Shown here: positions 10,691 through 22,466 of the stretch, one piece after another
How positions within the stretch are numbered: position 1 is the stretch's first letter
Layout of the letters: each line of letters begins with the position of its first letter
Assembly: GCA_940337035.1 (NCBI GenBank)
Contig: CALNHX010003653.1
Coordinates: 1-64,000 of the forward strand
Direction: 5' to 3'
From: Agriotes lineatus
Lineage: Eukaryota > Arthropoda > Insecta > Coleoptera > Elateridae
DNA length: 64,000 nucleotides
Position numbers and translations under genes: made by a program
Notes under the pieces: generated by a model
What the model saw: only the letters and a program-made list of their open reading frames with translations
Databases searched by the model: none
Told to the model about the DNA's origin: nothing

Positions 10691-11457
10691 ATATATATAT
10701 ATATACGTACATGCGGTCATTGTGACCTCCAAAATAGATACGTGTCTAACGAAGTCACTTCTGAAATTACGTTGTCACTTCCGTTTTCGGAGGTGACAAC
10801 GTTTCGTCATACTTTTCACAAATTCCACCACTAGATGTTGCTCAGAGTCCATTCCCGAAAATTTGCCCGGAGGTGATTTTGACCCCAAGTACCTGCAAAA
10901 CGGTCTTTTAGTTTGAGTATAGACCGGTGGCGCTGGGATCGCTTCTAAGCTAGGCAAGCCCTGTGCTAAGTCGCCTCCGGTATACGTAAAGCATATTATG
11001 ACCTCCAAAATCGCGGCAACATCGCTTTTGACCTGCGGACGTCGACAACTTATTTTATTTGATATTTTAGATCATAAGTAGAAGTCGGGAGACATAATTT
11101 GTTATTTATTTTTAAGCACTGATTCTTGAGCAGACTTGCTGTTCAATAGCATACTTAGCATTAAGATCGGGTATTTCGTTTTTGTATAACTTCCTAATAA
11201 TTACTCGTACAGGGTGTAAGAAGATATGTCCCATTTTCGTTACATTTGGAAATGTCCTTTTGTTTTTGAGCTACAGTCAAAAATCGATAAGGTTGCCACT
11301 TCGATTATACGTTCATTATAACTATATGGCATTATGTTTACGTATTTTTAATTTAAGCAGTTCAAAATACGTTTTGCAAAAAACAAGCGTTTGACATCCC
11401 TTTTATTCTGTTTCTTTTTCAAAACAAGTATATTTGATGTTAACTTTTTCTTTGCAG
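10691..11457. other. Unassigned stretch
   Basis: It begins with a short TA run. GACCTCCAAAAT occurs twice (about 10725 and 11000), and GTTGTCACTTCCG faces GGAGGTGACAAC (about 10782-10800). No gene is supported; the reading frames here lack recognisable domains. Confidence 0.4.
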
Positions 11458-11640
11458 CTGCAACGTTCTTTTTTTAATAAAATGCCAAACGATAATTTTT
11501 GTTGAGTTTTCTTTTCGTATTTAGGGTTTTTAAATTCTTTTAAATTTAAATCGTTAATTTTCGTGGGGTTTATCAGTCGTTAGCTAATTAAATTAAAATA
11601 AAACACATGGTTTCTTCTGTTAAGTTGAATTTTAATAATG
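11458..11640 (+). repeat. Diverged direct repeat, copy 1
   Basis: GCAACGTTCTTTTTTT and TTGTTGAGTTTTCTTTTC recur with similar spacing at 16616-16830, as does the ending AAACACATGGTTTCTTCTGT (compare TAATTTCTTCTGTTAG there). It is a non-coding repeat of unknown family. Confidence 0.55.
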
Positions 11641-12359
11641 ATGCATCATTTCCTCATATTATCTAAAAAAGACTCTGAATCAAGCTAATTTTAAATTGCG
11701 TTTTCCTGCATTTAACAATAATAATAATATTTATAATCTAGAAGGAAAAATAATTTAAAGAAGTTAGAGAATTAAAGACACAATACTTCAAAATGCAGTA
11801 ATTAACAGACTGAATAGAATTAGAAAAACTACATTAAGACTCAAACTTCTTGACGCATCTTGGGAAGTTGTTTCAGCAGTTTGAATATGTGAAACAATAC
11901 ACAAATTTATATACACTACTAAAGAATTATTCCAATTTCATATATGTTTTGATATCTTACCAGCTGTATTTTTAGCGAGGGTTTAATAATATTGTCTTCA
12001 AGTGGCAAAGTAATTTGTTATTCATTTGATTGACATGATGAACTCGTTTGAGAAATGTTACCCTCTGGTTCAAAGTCACGGTCCTTATCATCATCTACAG
12101 TTAGGTCTGATTCACTTACAATAGTAGAAGAGCTACTAATTTTCAGATTACTTAGTTTTGCAGTCCCATCTTTTGTTTTTCCCGAGGCAGGGTATAATTC
12201 TGCATAGATTTTACCTACAATATGCTAGATTTATTTCGAAATTCTTCTTGGAAATGAGAATTACTATTATTTTCTTGCAGGTTACTAGCATCAAGTGTTT
12301 TTAAGGGAAAGTCATAGAAGTTATTGCTATTAATCCATTCCTACAAATAAATAAATATA
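11641..12359. other. Non-coding stretch with weak coding-like traces
   Basis: On the minus strand, 12060-12350 reads as acidic, asparagine-rich peptide pieces broken by stops. This may be an old pseudogene, but no family is recognised. Confidence 0.25.
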
Positions 12360-12756
12360 TTTTATCTACTCCAGTGGGAAAGTAACTCATTACGTCACTC
12401 ATTTGACACTATTTCAGTTAGGTAATGAAGCTCATTACACCACTCAGTTATGTAATGGTTTTCATTACGCAACTGAGTTGTGTAATGACTTTATTACCTA
12501 ACTGAAATAGTGTCAAATGAATGACATAATGACATTTGCCTACTAAAATATTTTTGAAAATGACAGATCTGACATTTCTCTTGACGCACTTTTCTCAATT
12601 TTAGGCAGTCGTAGATAAAATTTTGTACAATACATGTGTGATAATGCATCATTAATATACTTGTGTGCTTACATAACTCGTGCTACGCACTCGTTTGTAA
12701 CTTACACACAGTATATTAATGATGCTGTTATCCCACTTGTATAGTAAATAACTATT
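12360..12756 (-). mobile_element. Hairpin-TIR element, family 1, copy B
   Basis: This is the inverse of the element at 57654-58035. On the minus strand it starts AATAGTTATTTACTATACAA (12756), has a hairpin of about 110 bp (roughly 12628-12745) with arms around GTATATTAATGATG, then ATTTTATCTACGAC, and ends GGAGTAGATAAA. The body holds a second palindrome built on GTCACTCATTTGACACTATT and its inverse, with several repeats of CATTAC(A/C)(C/T)(A/C)ACT. Non-coding. Confidence 0.8.
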
Positions 12757-14285
12757 ATTACATTTTCCGAACAAAAAATATTAAATTGTTTACACACACG
12801 AGTCTTCTGAGAACTAAATTGTTCGTGGGAATTTCACCTGATGATACATACATTTCACGTCTTTTCCCCTGCTCATAATATAAAAAATCTAGTGCGATAC
12901 GCGCACGCAAATTCCTTTTACAGTGATCTTAAAATTAGCCAAAAACTTGAATTTTAATTTTTAGGCATTTGTCAAAAATTACAAGTTCCACAGAAACCGT
13001 TACAAAAAAAATATAGCGTTAGTTCAGGAAACACATTTTTTCTAAAATGTTAAGCTGAATTAAAAAATTTAATAATATACCGGATGTTTTATTTAAAATA
13101 GGAGTTAATAAAAAAACCAAAAGAAACCCATTTTAGAGGTATTCACTGAAAAATCAACTATCTCACATCAATACACACTAAAAATGTAAAGTTTGGAAAA
13201 AATCGTTATAGCCGTTTTTGAAAAAATCGAGAAAAAATGAAAAATCACAAGAGTAAACATCATACTTATGTTATGCGATTTTCCTTAAAATCTGGCTGTC
13301 GCATCTAGATAGTACACAAAACTTATATATGAAGTTTCAACGCCATACCTCTTTTTTTTTTAAGATATTCTGTTCATACACAGACTGACAGACAGACCAA
13401 TGAACAAAAACATGTTTTTTTGGATCCAGGGGACGCGAAAACTTGAACATCTGTTGAAAACTCAATTTCAAATTTTTGGGGTGAATCCAATACTTCCTTT
13501 AATGTAAAAAGATGTGAGTTCAAAATACAAAGAATTTATTGATTCAATTTGCCTCCTTGTAGGTAGTGGAGGTATGTAACATAAATTATTGGTGAAGGTC
13601 TTGGGGTCATAAAAGAGTGGGGTAGTAACTGCGGAGGTTGTTATATTTTTTAAATAAAGATATTACAATATGCACTTTGGAGTCCATATTACCATTAACA
13701 TACCATAAAAATTAACTAAAGAAAAGGCAGCCCGCATTGTTTTTCAAAATAAAGCATGTAGGTAATATTAAGAAACCTTTAACATGTCTAGATTGTTGTG
13801 CTAACATGCAGATCAATTCTTCTGTCTTTTGGAGCAGCAAGATTGTCAGTAAAATGTCCTTATAAAAGCGGTCTATCAGCAAAATGGCCATTTGAGAAAG
13901 CGACTAAGCTCTAAAAAAGAACTTTTCAAAATTAAAAAAACAATTTATAGTTTGTTGTTCTATTTGGCGTTATTTTGAATTTTTTTACCATGTTTGAAAA
14001 TTTGTCATACAAAGTCTAATTGGTTCATGTTTTCTGTTTTTCTATAATTTACTGCAAAAATTCGAAAATTTAAATTAAACTCATACCTTGACGACTGGTA
14101 TCACTGTCCAGAATATATCACGTTTTGTTGAAAAATCTCAGAAATGGACTAAAGATTCCAGAAAGCAACATGGCTTGATGTTCTACTTATTAATTTTTGA
14201 AATCTTCCGAAAATGTTGGCAAAATTATAATGCAATGCGTTTGGCATTTCTTGTTAAAGAAAATTTTAAATAAACTAAATAGATT
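12757..14285. other. Unassigned AT-rich stretch with transposon debris
   Basis: Around 13080-13500 it has phrases common at the edges of old insect repeats (ACCGGATGTTTTATTTAAA, CAGACTGACAGACAGACC). I see no gene; the frame at 14088-14273 has no recognisable domain. Confidence 0.4.
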
Positions 14286-14670
14286 TTTGAAAATGAAACA
14301 TCTCAGGAAAATTGCATCGAAAACTAAATGGGACAGAATAAAAAATGAAGACATAAGAGAAATAACCAAACAGGAACCAATAATGGAAAAAATTAAAAAG
14401 AAACAACTAAACTGGTACGCGCACATAACAAGAATAAAACCTAACAGAATCGCAAGAAGAATAATGGACGCGAGAAAACCAACCAAAAAATAAAGAGGCA
14501 GACCCAGAAGAAAATGGATCGAACAAATCAACGAAATAAGACTAGAAACAGGAGTGACAATGGATGAAATGAAAATAATAGCGAGAGACAGAGAAAGATG
14601 GAAGAGCTGGATACAGCTCTAGAGACCATCATCCGACGCCCGAAAGGGCATTAAGGATTAGAGAAGGAGA
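14286..14670 (+). pseudogene. LINE ORF2 C-terminal fragment (RTE/Jockey-like)
   Basis: The frame from about 14286 reads KMKHLRKIASKTKWDRIKN, LNWYAHITRIKPNRIARRIM and, after a stop near 14493, RGRPRRKWIEQINEIR and RDRERWKSW. This string (a W-x-H-x-x-R region, then R-G-R-P-x-x-x-W, then D-R-x-x-W) is the usual C-terminal tail after the reverse transcriptase in many insect LINEs. Everything 5' of it is missing, as expected for a 5'-truncated copy, and the internal stop shows it is dead. Confidence 0.75.
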
Positions 14671-14737
14671 ACTTTTTTCCGAAAAAATATACATTTTTAC
14701 TAAAAACCTTATAAATAAATTAATGGAAAATTATAAA

Positions 14738-15404
14738 TAGTAGATTATGTTATTAGGAGTAAAAGTGATACTTTATGTGGCGAAGCTAAAGTTTATTTAG
14801 CCGAACGTTAGTGAGGCAAATAATTCAGCTAAGCCACATAAAGTCACTTTTACTCCGAATAACATATACTATTTTATCCGCAAACGTATTCAGGTAAATT
14901 TCATTAATATAAATTTTAAAAAAAAGATGCATCGGCCGGGAATCGAACCCAGGCCACCCTCGTGACAGGCAAGCACTGTACCCCTGCGCCAACCTCTGTT
15001 GTTCAAATAACGCGCTACTGTAATGATATATGAACATACTGAATCACCCGAGCTAATAGCACACGGCCACAGCAGCTGTCACACCATAACCCACGGCGAC
15101 AGATGCTCTGCTGCTTAAAGGATTTATTTAAATTAAAACTTTTTTGTACTCTTTTTGAAAATAAAAACCGGCCTACGATCTAAGACTAAAAATTAGCAAA
15201 ATTTTAAGCCATCATACAATTTTGTCGGACCAGTATCTTCGGAGGAGATAGCTAACAAACGTAGAAAGAAAGAGAGCAACGATTTTATGTGCTTAGGCAG
15301 ATAAAGTACGCAAAAGTTGCTATTTTATCTGCTTAGGCAGATAAAGTGACACTTTTACCTTGTCAATAAAGACACATAAGTTGTCACTTTTGTGACGTTT
15401 GCTG
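14738..15404 (+). mobile_element. Hairpin-TIR element, family 3, copy 1 (with tRNA-Asp-like module)
   Basis: It is flanked by ATAAA at 14733-14737 and 15405-15409. A hairpin with about 65-bp arms (14738-14802 and 14814-14880) starts AGTAGATTATGTTATTAGGA. TATTTTATCCGCAAACG follows; the inverse-type end CGTTTGCTGATAAA closes the element. The body holds a tRNA-Asp-like segment on the minus strand. The AGGCAGATAAAGT motif occurs twice near the right end (about 15295-15352). The inverse copy is at 56332-57004. Confidence 0.75.
14928..14992 (-). tRNA. tRNA-Asp(GUC)-like module in family 3 element, pseudo
   Basis: On the minus strand an A-box-like TGGCGCAGGGGTACAGTG, an anticodon loop CTGTCAC (anticodon GTC) and a B box GGTTCGATTCC are spaced as in tRNA-Asp. 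The CCGATGC end has no matching 5' acceptor strand, so this is a tRNA-derived Pol III promoter module, not a functional tRNA. A T-rich run follows on the minus strand. Confidence 0.6.
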
Positions 15405-15446
15405 ATAAACAATATTTGTTATATTCTCGGTTTTCTAAAATCGTCT

Positions 15447-15589
15447 GAAAATACCGGGTGTTTTAAAAAAAATTACATCTAGTATGCTTTGAATTTCCCA
15501 ATAACAATCTAGGGCACATGAAAATTGACATGCAAACAAAATTCACAACCTACTAGATGTAATTCTTTTTAAAATACCCGGTATTTTCG
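15447..15589. mobile_element. 143-bp MITE
   Basis: GAAAATACCGGGTGTTTTAA at the left pairs with the inverse ending GTATTTTC at 15589; pairing continues through TTACATCTAGTA. Non-coding. Confidence 0.75.
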
Positions 15590-16615
15590 ATTAAATTCTC
15601 GTTTTGCGCAGATATACTTCTAGATAATTTTCTTTAAAAATGTAATTTATAAACTCTTTACTTCAATTATAATGTGTCATTTTATATTCTCTGAATTTAG
15701 TTAGGCACATACCATTTAACCAATTTAATTATTTATAAATACTTGACTCAATTAATCAATATAACATAAAGCAATACAATTTGAATTATTGTGACACTTT
15801 ATCAGTAGTTTAAACGGCGAAGTGATTTATGATATCACTTACGACATACTTTCCTTCTTCTGTGCACAGCCTTCTCTGATTCGGATTATAAAAAAATCAT
15901 ACTGTATTTAGGATTCCTTGCAATCCTTTCCCAGAAAAAAATAAGAACTTTTAATAGTATTTCTCAAAAAAATCTTTAAACATTTTCATAGTGATTAGTT
16001 TCTAAAGTCTATTAATTTCCTGGAAAGTTGAAAGGTAAACCGCTTATAATGCGACGTTATGTTAAAGCCTTTTTAAAAATTCATTAAAGAAAAAATTAAA
16101 ATTTTCTGTTAAAAACCTAGAAATGTATTCAGATAAAGAAATGCTGTGAAAATGTTAGAAAATGTTTCATAAAAAGGGAGGATTTTGCCAACATCTTTCA
16201 GTAAAACATTTCGCTCGACGTCTTAGGAGAATTTCACCAAGAAAAAATAACGATTTTCCTTTAATACTTTGGTGTTCTACTTGCTGTCTTTTTTTAACCA
16301 TCTGAAAATACTAACTTTGCTTGCGTCTCATCTTTATAGAATATTCTTTCAAAAATAATCTAATATAATAAAACACATGCTTTGTGTTATACGTAAATCC
16401 CTTTATGGTCCTTTATATTCATTAATCTCTTATCATTATTAATCAATATTGCTGGTTTTGTAATTCCCTTTGCAAAAAAGCGGGAGTTTTAAAACACTGC
16501 GTAGATGGAATGACAATTCAGGAGATTTCCGCCTGAATTTAATAGGTGTTCACTGCAGACATTAATAAATTACCGCAAAACAAGTAAAGTTTATGTTAGT
16601 TTGCTAGATACAGAA
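15590..16615. other. Unassigned AT-rich stretch
   Basis: No reading frame, RNA gene or repeat partner recognised. Confidence 0.45.
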
Positions 16616-16830
16616 GCAACGTTCTTTTTTTTCTTAAAAAAATGAAAAATGACATATCTTGTTGAGTTTTCTTTTCTTATTTAGCTTTTTGAATGCTTTT
16701 GAAAGTTTTTTTCATGTGTCGATGCTTATTTATAAGCGCTTATTCTTTTAACAGAAATTCTTTTTAATCCGCACTCTAATAAACTATGGCACATAAAGTA
16801 ACTAATTTCTTCTGTTAGTGAAAATGTCAC
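16616..16830 (+). repeat. Diverged direct repeat, copy 2
   Basis: Partner of 11458-11640: it shares GCAACGTTCTTTTTTT, TTGTTGAGTTTTCTTTTC and a TTTCTTCTGTTA end, with insertions between them. Confidence 0.55.
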
Positions 16831-17268
16831 TAGTAATTGGCCTCTGGAAGTCATTTTGAACACCACTTGTCATTGTCACGTTCGTCACAAAACACGAGCT
16901 TTATAGAATAGAACTACAACCATTGATTGAAATATCTACAACTCAACATTTAGCGATAACTAAGATCTATTTATAGAACGGGATGTGGAAATGACATCAC
17001 CCCAAGCTGCGAGAAGTGACAACACTGCTGGAGGAGAGTTAGACGTATCTATCACAAAATATACATGTAAGGGTGGAAGCGACATTGTATTTTATGTATC
17101 CGTAATATATACGAAATAATTTATTTGAAAAACATTACCCCTCTTTTGAGAAATGTGTTTTAGACCTTCCCCTCTTCACAAATATACCCTTATATACGGA
17201 TCTGCATAGCGGGATAACCCAGAGGTCAGGTCGTCTTATTTATGAGTCGGAGGTGACAGCTTAACAGG

Positions 17269-17272
<4 letters not shown>

Positions 17273-17330
<58 letters not shown>
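17273..17330. repeat. (AT)n microsatellite
   Basis: An uninterrupted TA dinucleotide run of nearly 60 bp. Confidence 0.95.
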
Positions 17331-17333
<3 letters not shown>

Positions 17334-17486
17334 CATAGTTAAACAAAAGCTAGAAAGTTCCCAATTTACCATTAGTTTAGAAAAGATATGTTGCACATGT
17401 GGTAAACAATTTAGGCGTATATCTCAGTAAACAAAATCTAAAAAAATATTTTTGTAAATTTTGTCTCAACGTGGCCCACCTGACCC

Positions 17487-17901
17487 TACGCCAAATCGTG
17501 TAGTTCAGCAACAACTGATAAAGATCATTACTTTATTCGTACTAGTGAGCTAGTGTAGTTTAAATCACAACAAAAGGTCAGTGGCAGAAATTAGTAAACA
17601 CGTCCCGCCGGTTTCCACGGTGGGGGCATGCCGCCCCTAATTTGGATTTGCGCAGGGATTGAACCCCAACCCAAATCTTATCTCAAACCCCCCCTCAAAC
17701 GTTGTACCAAATTATCAGTATGTACTGTAATGGTATACACAGGGGTATTAAAATCAATTTTAGAAAGGATTAAGGGAGTAAAATCTATTTAAATATAAAT
17801 TGGGAATGTCAATAATTATCATGCAAATAGAAAGTTAAAGAGAATTTGTAATTGAGTGGAGTATTGCTCTTTGAAAGGCATATGGATTCAAAAATAATAT
17901 A
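17487..17901. other. Unassigned stretch with a weak B-box-like motif
   Basis: Around 17648-17670 the minus strand reads GGGGTTCAATCCCTGCGC, which resembles a Pol III B box. There is no convincing A box upstream, so a SINE fragment is only possible. Confidence 0.3.
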
Positions 17902-18235
17902 CAGGGAGTTTATTATAACGCGCAATATGTGTAAATGCGTTTATTTTAAAACGCAATATGGAGTATGTAAAAACATAATATATTGTACGGGGGAAGCAAT
18001 TCTGTTGATCAAATAGTATAAATACTTCAGTTTGCAGCAAGTATGTGGGTTATTACATGCCCTATTGTTTTCTCTGATAATTCCTTTTTCAATAAAATTA
18101 CGGTTCATCTTCATATATTGCATTTTAAAATAAACGCATTTACACATGGCGTGGCGTACCCTTAGCAACCACTAGTAACAATCAAGTCCTTATGGAAACG
18201 GGAATTCCACATTGCGCGTTATGATAAATTCACTG
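17902..18235. mobile_element. 334-bp MITE with TA duplication
   Basis: CAGGGAGTTTATTATAACGC at the left pairs with the inverse end ATGATAAATTCACTG at 18235; TA flanks both ends. Inner sequences around AAATGCGTTTATTTTAAAA also pair with their inverse at about 18120-18150. Non-coding. Confidence 0.75.
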
Positions 18236-18237
18236 TA

Positions 18238-19370
18238 ATATTTTAAAAATTAAGGTTTGAAGGGAATGACAAATACTTAATTGTAATAAATTATAAAAAT
18301 AGTAGGTATAAATCAAATATTATAGCGTGTAAAAAGCAGAAAAATGATATTGTTAAGCATTTTGTTTCGATTATTAGAAATAACAAATTTGGAAAAATGT
18401 ATCTGAAATAACTTGATGTAATTAAAATATTAAAATAAACCCTAATTTTATTGAGAAATGTTTGGATGATAAAAAGGGTAATATACTAAATTGGCGTGGT
18501 GAAGTTAAAAAGGAAATTTAATCCGAGAAGAATAATTAAAGACATAAAACTAAGGAAGATTACAAGTATGTGGTAAAAAACTAATGGCAGGCAGAATTAA
18601 TCTACAAATGTGAATAACTAAGTAAAATACTAAGTCAAGTTTATTGGAAAATTATATTTGACATCATATATTAATCGAAATGGATTACGTCGGGCTGTTT
18701 GGTGCTAAGGGAAAGTTTCAGAGGAGGACCATTAGTTAAGGAGATACGTTCCAGGAAGTTGGCAGATGCAGTATTGGAAGTAGGTAGCTGCAGATTTGGT
18801 CTGTTTGGTTGCATACTGTGGGGAAGGTTTGAGTTGCTGATTCTGGACAGTTGGGACTTCTTGTCTGTCAGTGGGGCCTTTCATTGCGGGAAGGTGCTTG
18901 AGAGGTTGGATCAGTAGGCGAAGAGGAGCAAGTTAGTTGACATCCAAAACATTGTTGAAACCAAGTGAAAGGTGTGTGATCTTGAGTAGTAATATAATTA
19001 CTATAAAAGGAAGTAAAGACTAAAAAGGTTTAACATTGTTGTGTACTAGTAAAACGATCTGGTATTTGTCATTTAAATTTCAAATCTGTATAGGTATACT
19101 TGACATAAGTTATTTTGACGTATGGGAATGATATTTAAAATTAGAACATCAAATTTCAGAAATAAGCAATCTAGATAAAGGAATCCACCCCTATTTTTTC
19201 AGGAGCTAGTACAAATAATAATTATTGATATTCTAAACATAAATAGGGCAATTTTAATTTGATAAAATAAAAATATAATTTATAGACAGATTAATATCAC
19301 TATACCTGGAGGTATTTAACATATTTAATGCTTATTGTGATGGTTATTGACAAACCAGTTCAGTACATTA
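18238..19370. other. Unassigned stretch
   Basis: A 72-residue frame at 18699-18917 lies in a locally GC-richer patch but has no recognisable domain. No gene call is made. Confidence 0.35.
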
Positions 19371-19613
19371 TGAGCGTCCACTACAAGCAATACAAATGAA
19401 CAATTCTTCAATGCAATCAAGCTTTTATCCAAGTCAACGAACCAATAATGTCATATCCTTTTCTGAATCCGTCTAATATGAGTTTACAAACACCAGTGTC
19501 ACAACAAACACAGTCACACCAATTGTCAACTCATAACTATTCACTAGTGGCTGCTGCTCATTAGGGGCGCCAGCCTCCCAGCCGTCAACAGCCTATATGG
19601 CATTGTAAAAAGG
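19371..19613 (+). pseudogene. Possible Q/S/T-rich host exon remnant
   Basis: One frame reads MNNSSMQSSFYPSQRTNNV and the next frame continues MSYPFLNPSNMSLQTPVSQQ with THNYSLVAAAH, then a stop and GRQPPSRQQPIWHCKK. The composition (Q, S, N, P) resembles low-complexity regions of transcription regulators and is unlike the surrounding AT-rich DNA. The segment ends at a consensus donor (AAAAAG then GTAACT at 19614) and may begin after ACAAACCAG (about 19355). A frame change near 19460 and a TAG at about 19563 make it non-functional if it was coding. No family is recognised. Confidence 0.3.
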
Positions 19614-20960
19614 TAACTATTCTATAACTGAAAATATATTTTATCATCTACCGTGCCGTTTTAATATAACAAGATTTAAGTAATGAGATTCGGAGTTAGC
19701 TTTTTGATACCGCTTAAAACATGTAAAAAATATACACGAAGTATGTCTACATAACATGAGTTATGTGTCAACACACTCGACCATACCAATGCACCGAGCG
19801 GCTTACATGGCAATTATAAACGAAAACTCTGAAGGAGCGGAATTGAGGTGAGCAGTTTCAATGTGTTGGGAAAGCTAACTACACTGCAGCCAAAAACGTT
19901 ATAAATTGGGGGGTTTATTCACAAACATAATGCGTCAGAAATGTGATGGAGTCCGAAAGTAAAGCCAGCCGCCTATAAGCATATGTGGTGCAATCTTTGA
20001 CTTTGAAAATAAATGTATTCGAGCTCCGAGCACTGTTTTTGGAAATAAATTAGTTCTTATCGGTGTAACTGCTTGCAGAACAATGAGAAGTGAAATAGAA
20101 CCTTCACAGATTTGATATTTTCCACAGGTTAAGTACTCGTATAACTCGCATAACTATGTAGTCTTTACATTAATCTTAAAAACCTCTACCGTTAGCTGAA
20201 AAGGCTAAAATAAAAAAAAATAGATTAAATTTCAACCTGCAAAATAAAGTTGGAACTCTTAATTTTACAAGACATTTTTCTGTGAACATACACGCTCCGT
20301 TTCCCCCATTATTAAATAAATTATCGTCCTTCGTTTTTTAATACTTATCTACATTTAGTAGTGTGTGTGAATTATTTTTGTTCTGTACATATGATGTTTT
20401 CTTTTGCATTATTAAAATGAAAAAGCATTGCTCTATTTGAATTAAAACATCGACGGAATGTAAGTGAGTCATTAATTGTTATTTTTTGCTTAGTAATTGT
20501 TAAAAATGTAGAGCCTTCTAAATACAATTATCGCCCCCCATAACTTCACAAATGCACACAAGTAGACACAGAATCATTCGAAAATGGAATATCTCGGCAA
20601 GAAGTAAAGAAAAACAAAAAGAGACGAATATCACAAAGAAACCTTCCACTAATCAAATAACGACAACGGCAAAAGTACACCAAACCAATTATTAGCCCCC
20701 CCCCCCAAAAAGGGGGTTATAAGCATTGAGTTTCACATTAGGGAGCTGACCGCAAACGCATCCTGTAGACGCGAAACCTAAATTACAGGGAAAGTGCAAA
20801 TCTATATTCCGAAATATCAATTATAAAAAACTAACCTCGCTATTTATGCAGTGAAATATTTTGATCCTAACTGAAATGTAATTAACAATCTAGCGAGTAA
20901 ATGTATAAACAATTCGCGAGAGGTTGCAGAATCTAGATATGGAGCTGAGCTCATTCTTTT
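19614..20960. other. Unassigned stretch with a C10 tract
   Basis: No reading frame is supported. A run of C followed by AAAAAGGGGG lies near 20697-20716. Confidence 0.4.
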
Positions 20961-21171
20961 GTGGGGTGCATTGGCGTAACTAGCGGGGGGGAGCAGGGGG
21001 GCCAGGCCCTCCCCAGAGTGCCGTCTGGCTCACCCCAGAAAAATAGAAGTTAAATAAATTTAAAAATCTGCTTTTATTATTAACCCATTTAAACTAAGGG
21101 GTTGGTTATCGACCCTCACACGTTCTTACATTTTCTGGCTTTATTAAATTTTTTGGCTTAAAAACATTATA

Positions 21172-21731
21172 CAGGGACCGGCAGAAAAACCGGACGGTTT
21201 TGAAATGGTTTTTACGTTTTGCCTATTTGAGGTTGGCGGCGTAGAAAAAGACAATTGGTTACTTCAATCTACGCCATTTAATTTAGTGACAGCGAAAATG
21301 CAGCAGTGGAGCCCAAGCCACCGTGCTTTCGCAGTAGAAACCTACTTTAAAACTGGTGATTCTCTAGTCAATACTCAGCGATCGTTCCGAAGAGAGTTCA
21401 ATATTGGTCGTCATGGTGCTATACCCAGCCAAAATGCAATAATGCGCTGGGTCAGAAATTTTAGGCAAACATCTTTGGCTAAGATGATAAATTTCTGACC
21501 ACGTCTACAGCACTGTGTCAGAAATGGTGGTCGTCACTTATCAGTTATCAGACATAATTTTCAAATAAAGTAAATAATGTTGTTGTAATTTTGTAATTTT
21601 TGCAATTAAAGATATATTTTAGTAAATGGCAATTCTTTTTATCTCATTTTTCGTAATATAAATGTATGTTGTTGTAATTTTGTAATTTTTGCAACCATTT
21701 CAAAACCGTCCGGTTTTTCTGCCGGTCCCTG
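21172..21731 (+). mobile_element. Deleted mariner (Rosa-like), 560 bp
   Basis: TIRs of at least 35 bp begin CAGGGACCGGCAGAAAAACC; TA flanks both ends (21170-21171, 21732-21733). Only the start of the transposase remains. TGTTGTTGTAATTTTGTAAT occurs twice (about 21578, 21667) in the tail. Confidence 0.85.
21298..21498 (+). pseudogene. Mariner/Rosa-like transposase, N-terminal DNA-binding part only
   Basis: From the ATG at 21298 the frame reads MQQWSPSHRAFAVETYFKTG, then TQRSFRREFNI and AIMRWVRNFRQT. This is the first helix-turn-helix of Rosa/Tc3-like transposases, which binds the element's TIRs. It ends at 21498, about 65 residues in; the linker and the whole DDE catalytic domain are missing, so it could bind ends but not cut. 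The ATG at 21205 upstream would add residues unlike the family, so 21298 is preferred. Confidence 0.8.
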
Positions 21732-22466
21732 TAGTATAAATAGCATTTGTTGGACGGATGGCTGTAATGAATAATAATATGCAAGAGAAAACATTATTAG
21801 TTAGCTAATAATTACTTCGAAAATACTGTTTTCGTCTGAATATTTTTTTTACTTAATTGTGCACCATTTTAGTTAGTTTCTCTTAAGATTTCTATAAATA
21901 AAGAACCAATTTATGTGCCCAGAAAAATATAATTGCAATTACTTCATATGCGGGTAAGTAAATGAGCTGATAACTTAAGTGCATCGCTAACTACTCCTTG
22001 GGCACATACAGCTAGCTACCTATTATGGGCTCATCCAGTTCAGACTTACGGTGACTTGCTATTTGGAGGTTTGCCTTGCCTAAAGAGTTGAGTTTATAGC
22101 TTTGAAGAATACGATCCAGAATTTTATGTTTAATAGTGTTCTATGTAACCAAAGTAAATTTTGTGGTGCTTGAATTTCCAAGGTTGCTAGCCCAAGACAG
22201 AACAAAGAGAAATCACAATAACAATTAAGAGGATATTGATATTTTCAAGAAAGTATTTGCTTCGACGATACTGAAAAAAACTAAAAATTGTGGCTCAAAA
22301 ACGTGTAACTGGAAACCAATTGATGTTTCCCAAAAAAATCTGTTCCTCCTGGAATAATATTTTTTACCGCCAACTTTATTTAGTTGCAAGAAGTAATCTA
22401 TACATTTTTTATGTTGTTTATGAACCGAGAAATAATTTATTAATCTGCTACTCAGACAAATAGTAT

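Larger units (their letters stand above)
9061..17486. mobile_element. Candidate 8.4-kb TIR element with TA duplication, filled with later insertions
   Basis: GGGTCGGGTGGGCCACGTTG (start of the TIR, 9061-9086) and its inverse at 17461-17486 match at 25 of 26 positions. TA lies directly outside at both ends. Inside the left end the motif TTGAGACA / ATGAGACA recurs beside GGGCCACC or its relatives (about 9091, 9428, 9450, 9780), as transposase-binding subterminal repeats would. No transposase remains that I can read. The interior holds the inverted duplication at 9772-10610, hairpin elements at 12360 and 14738, and a LINE fragment. The two ends could instead belong to two separate copies. Confidence 0.5.

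Noticed and set aside
18699..18917. 72-residue reading frame as a gene
   Set aside because: No domain, no splice or promoter context, and nothing comparable elsewhere in the window.
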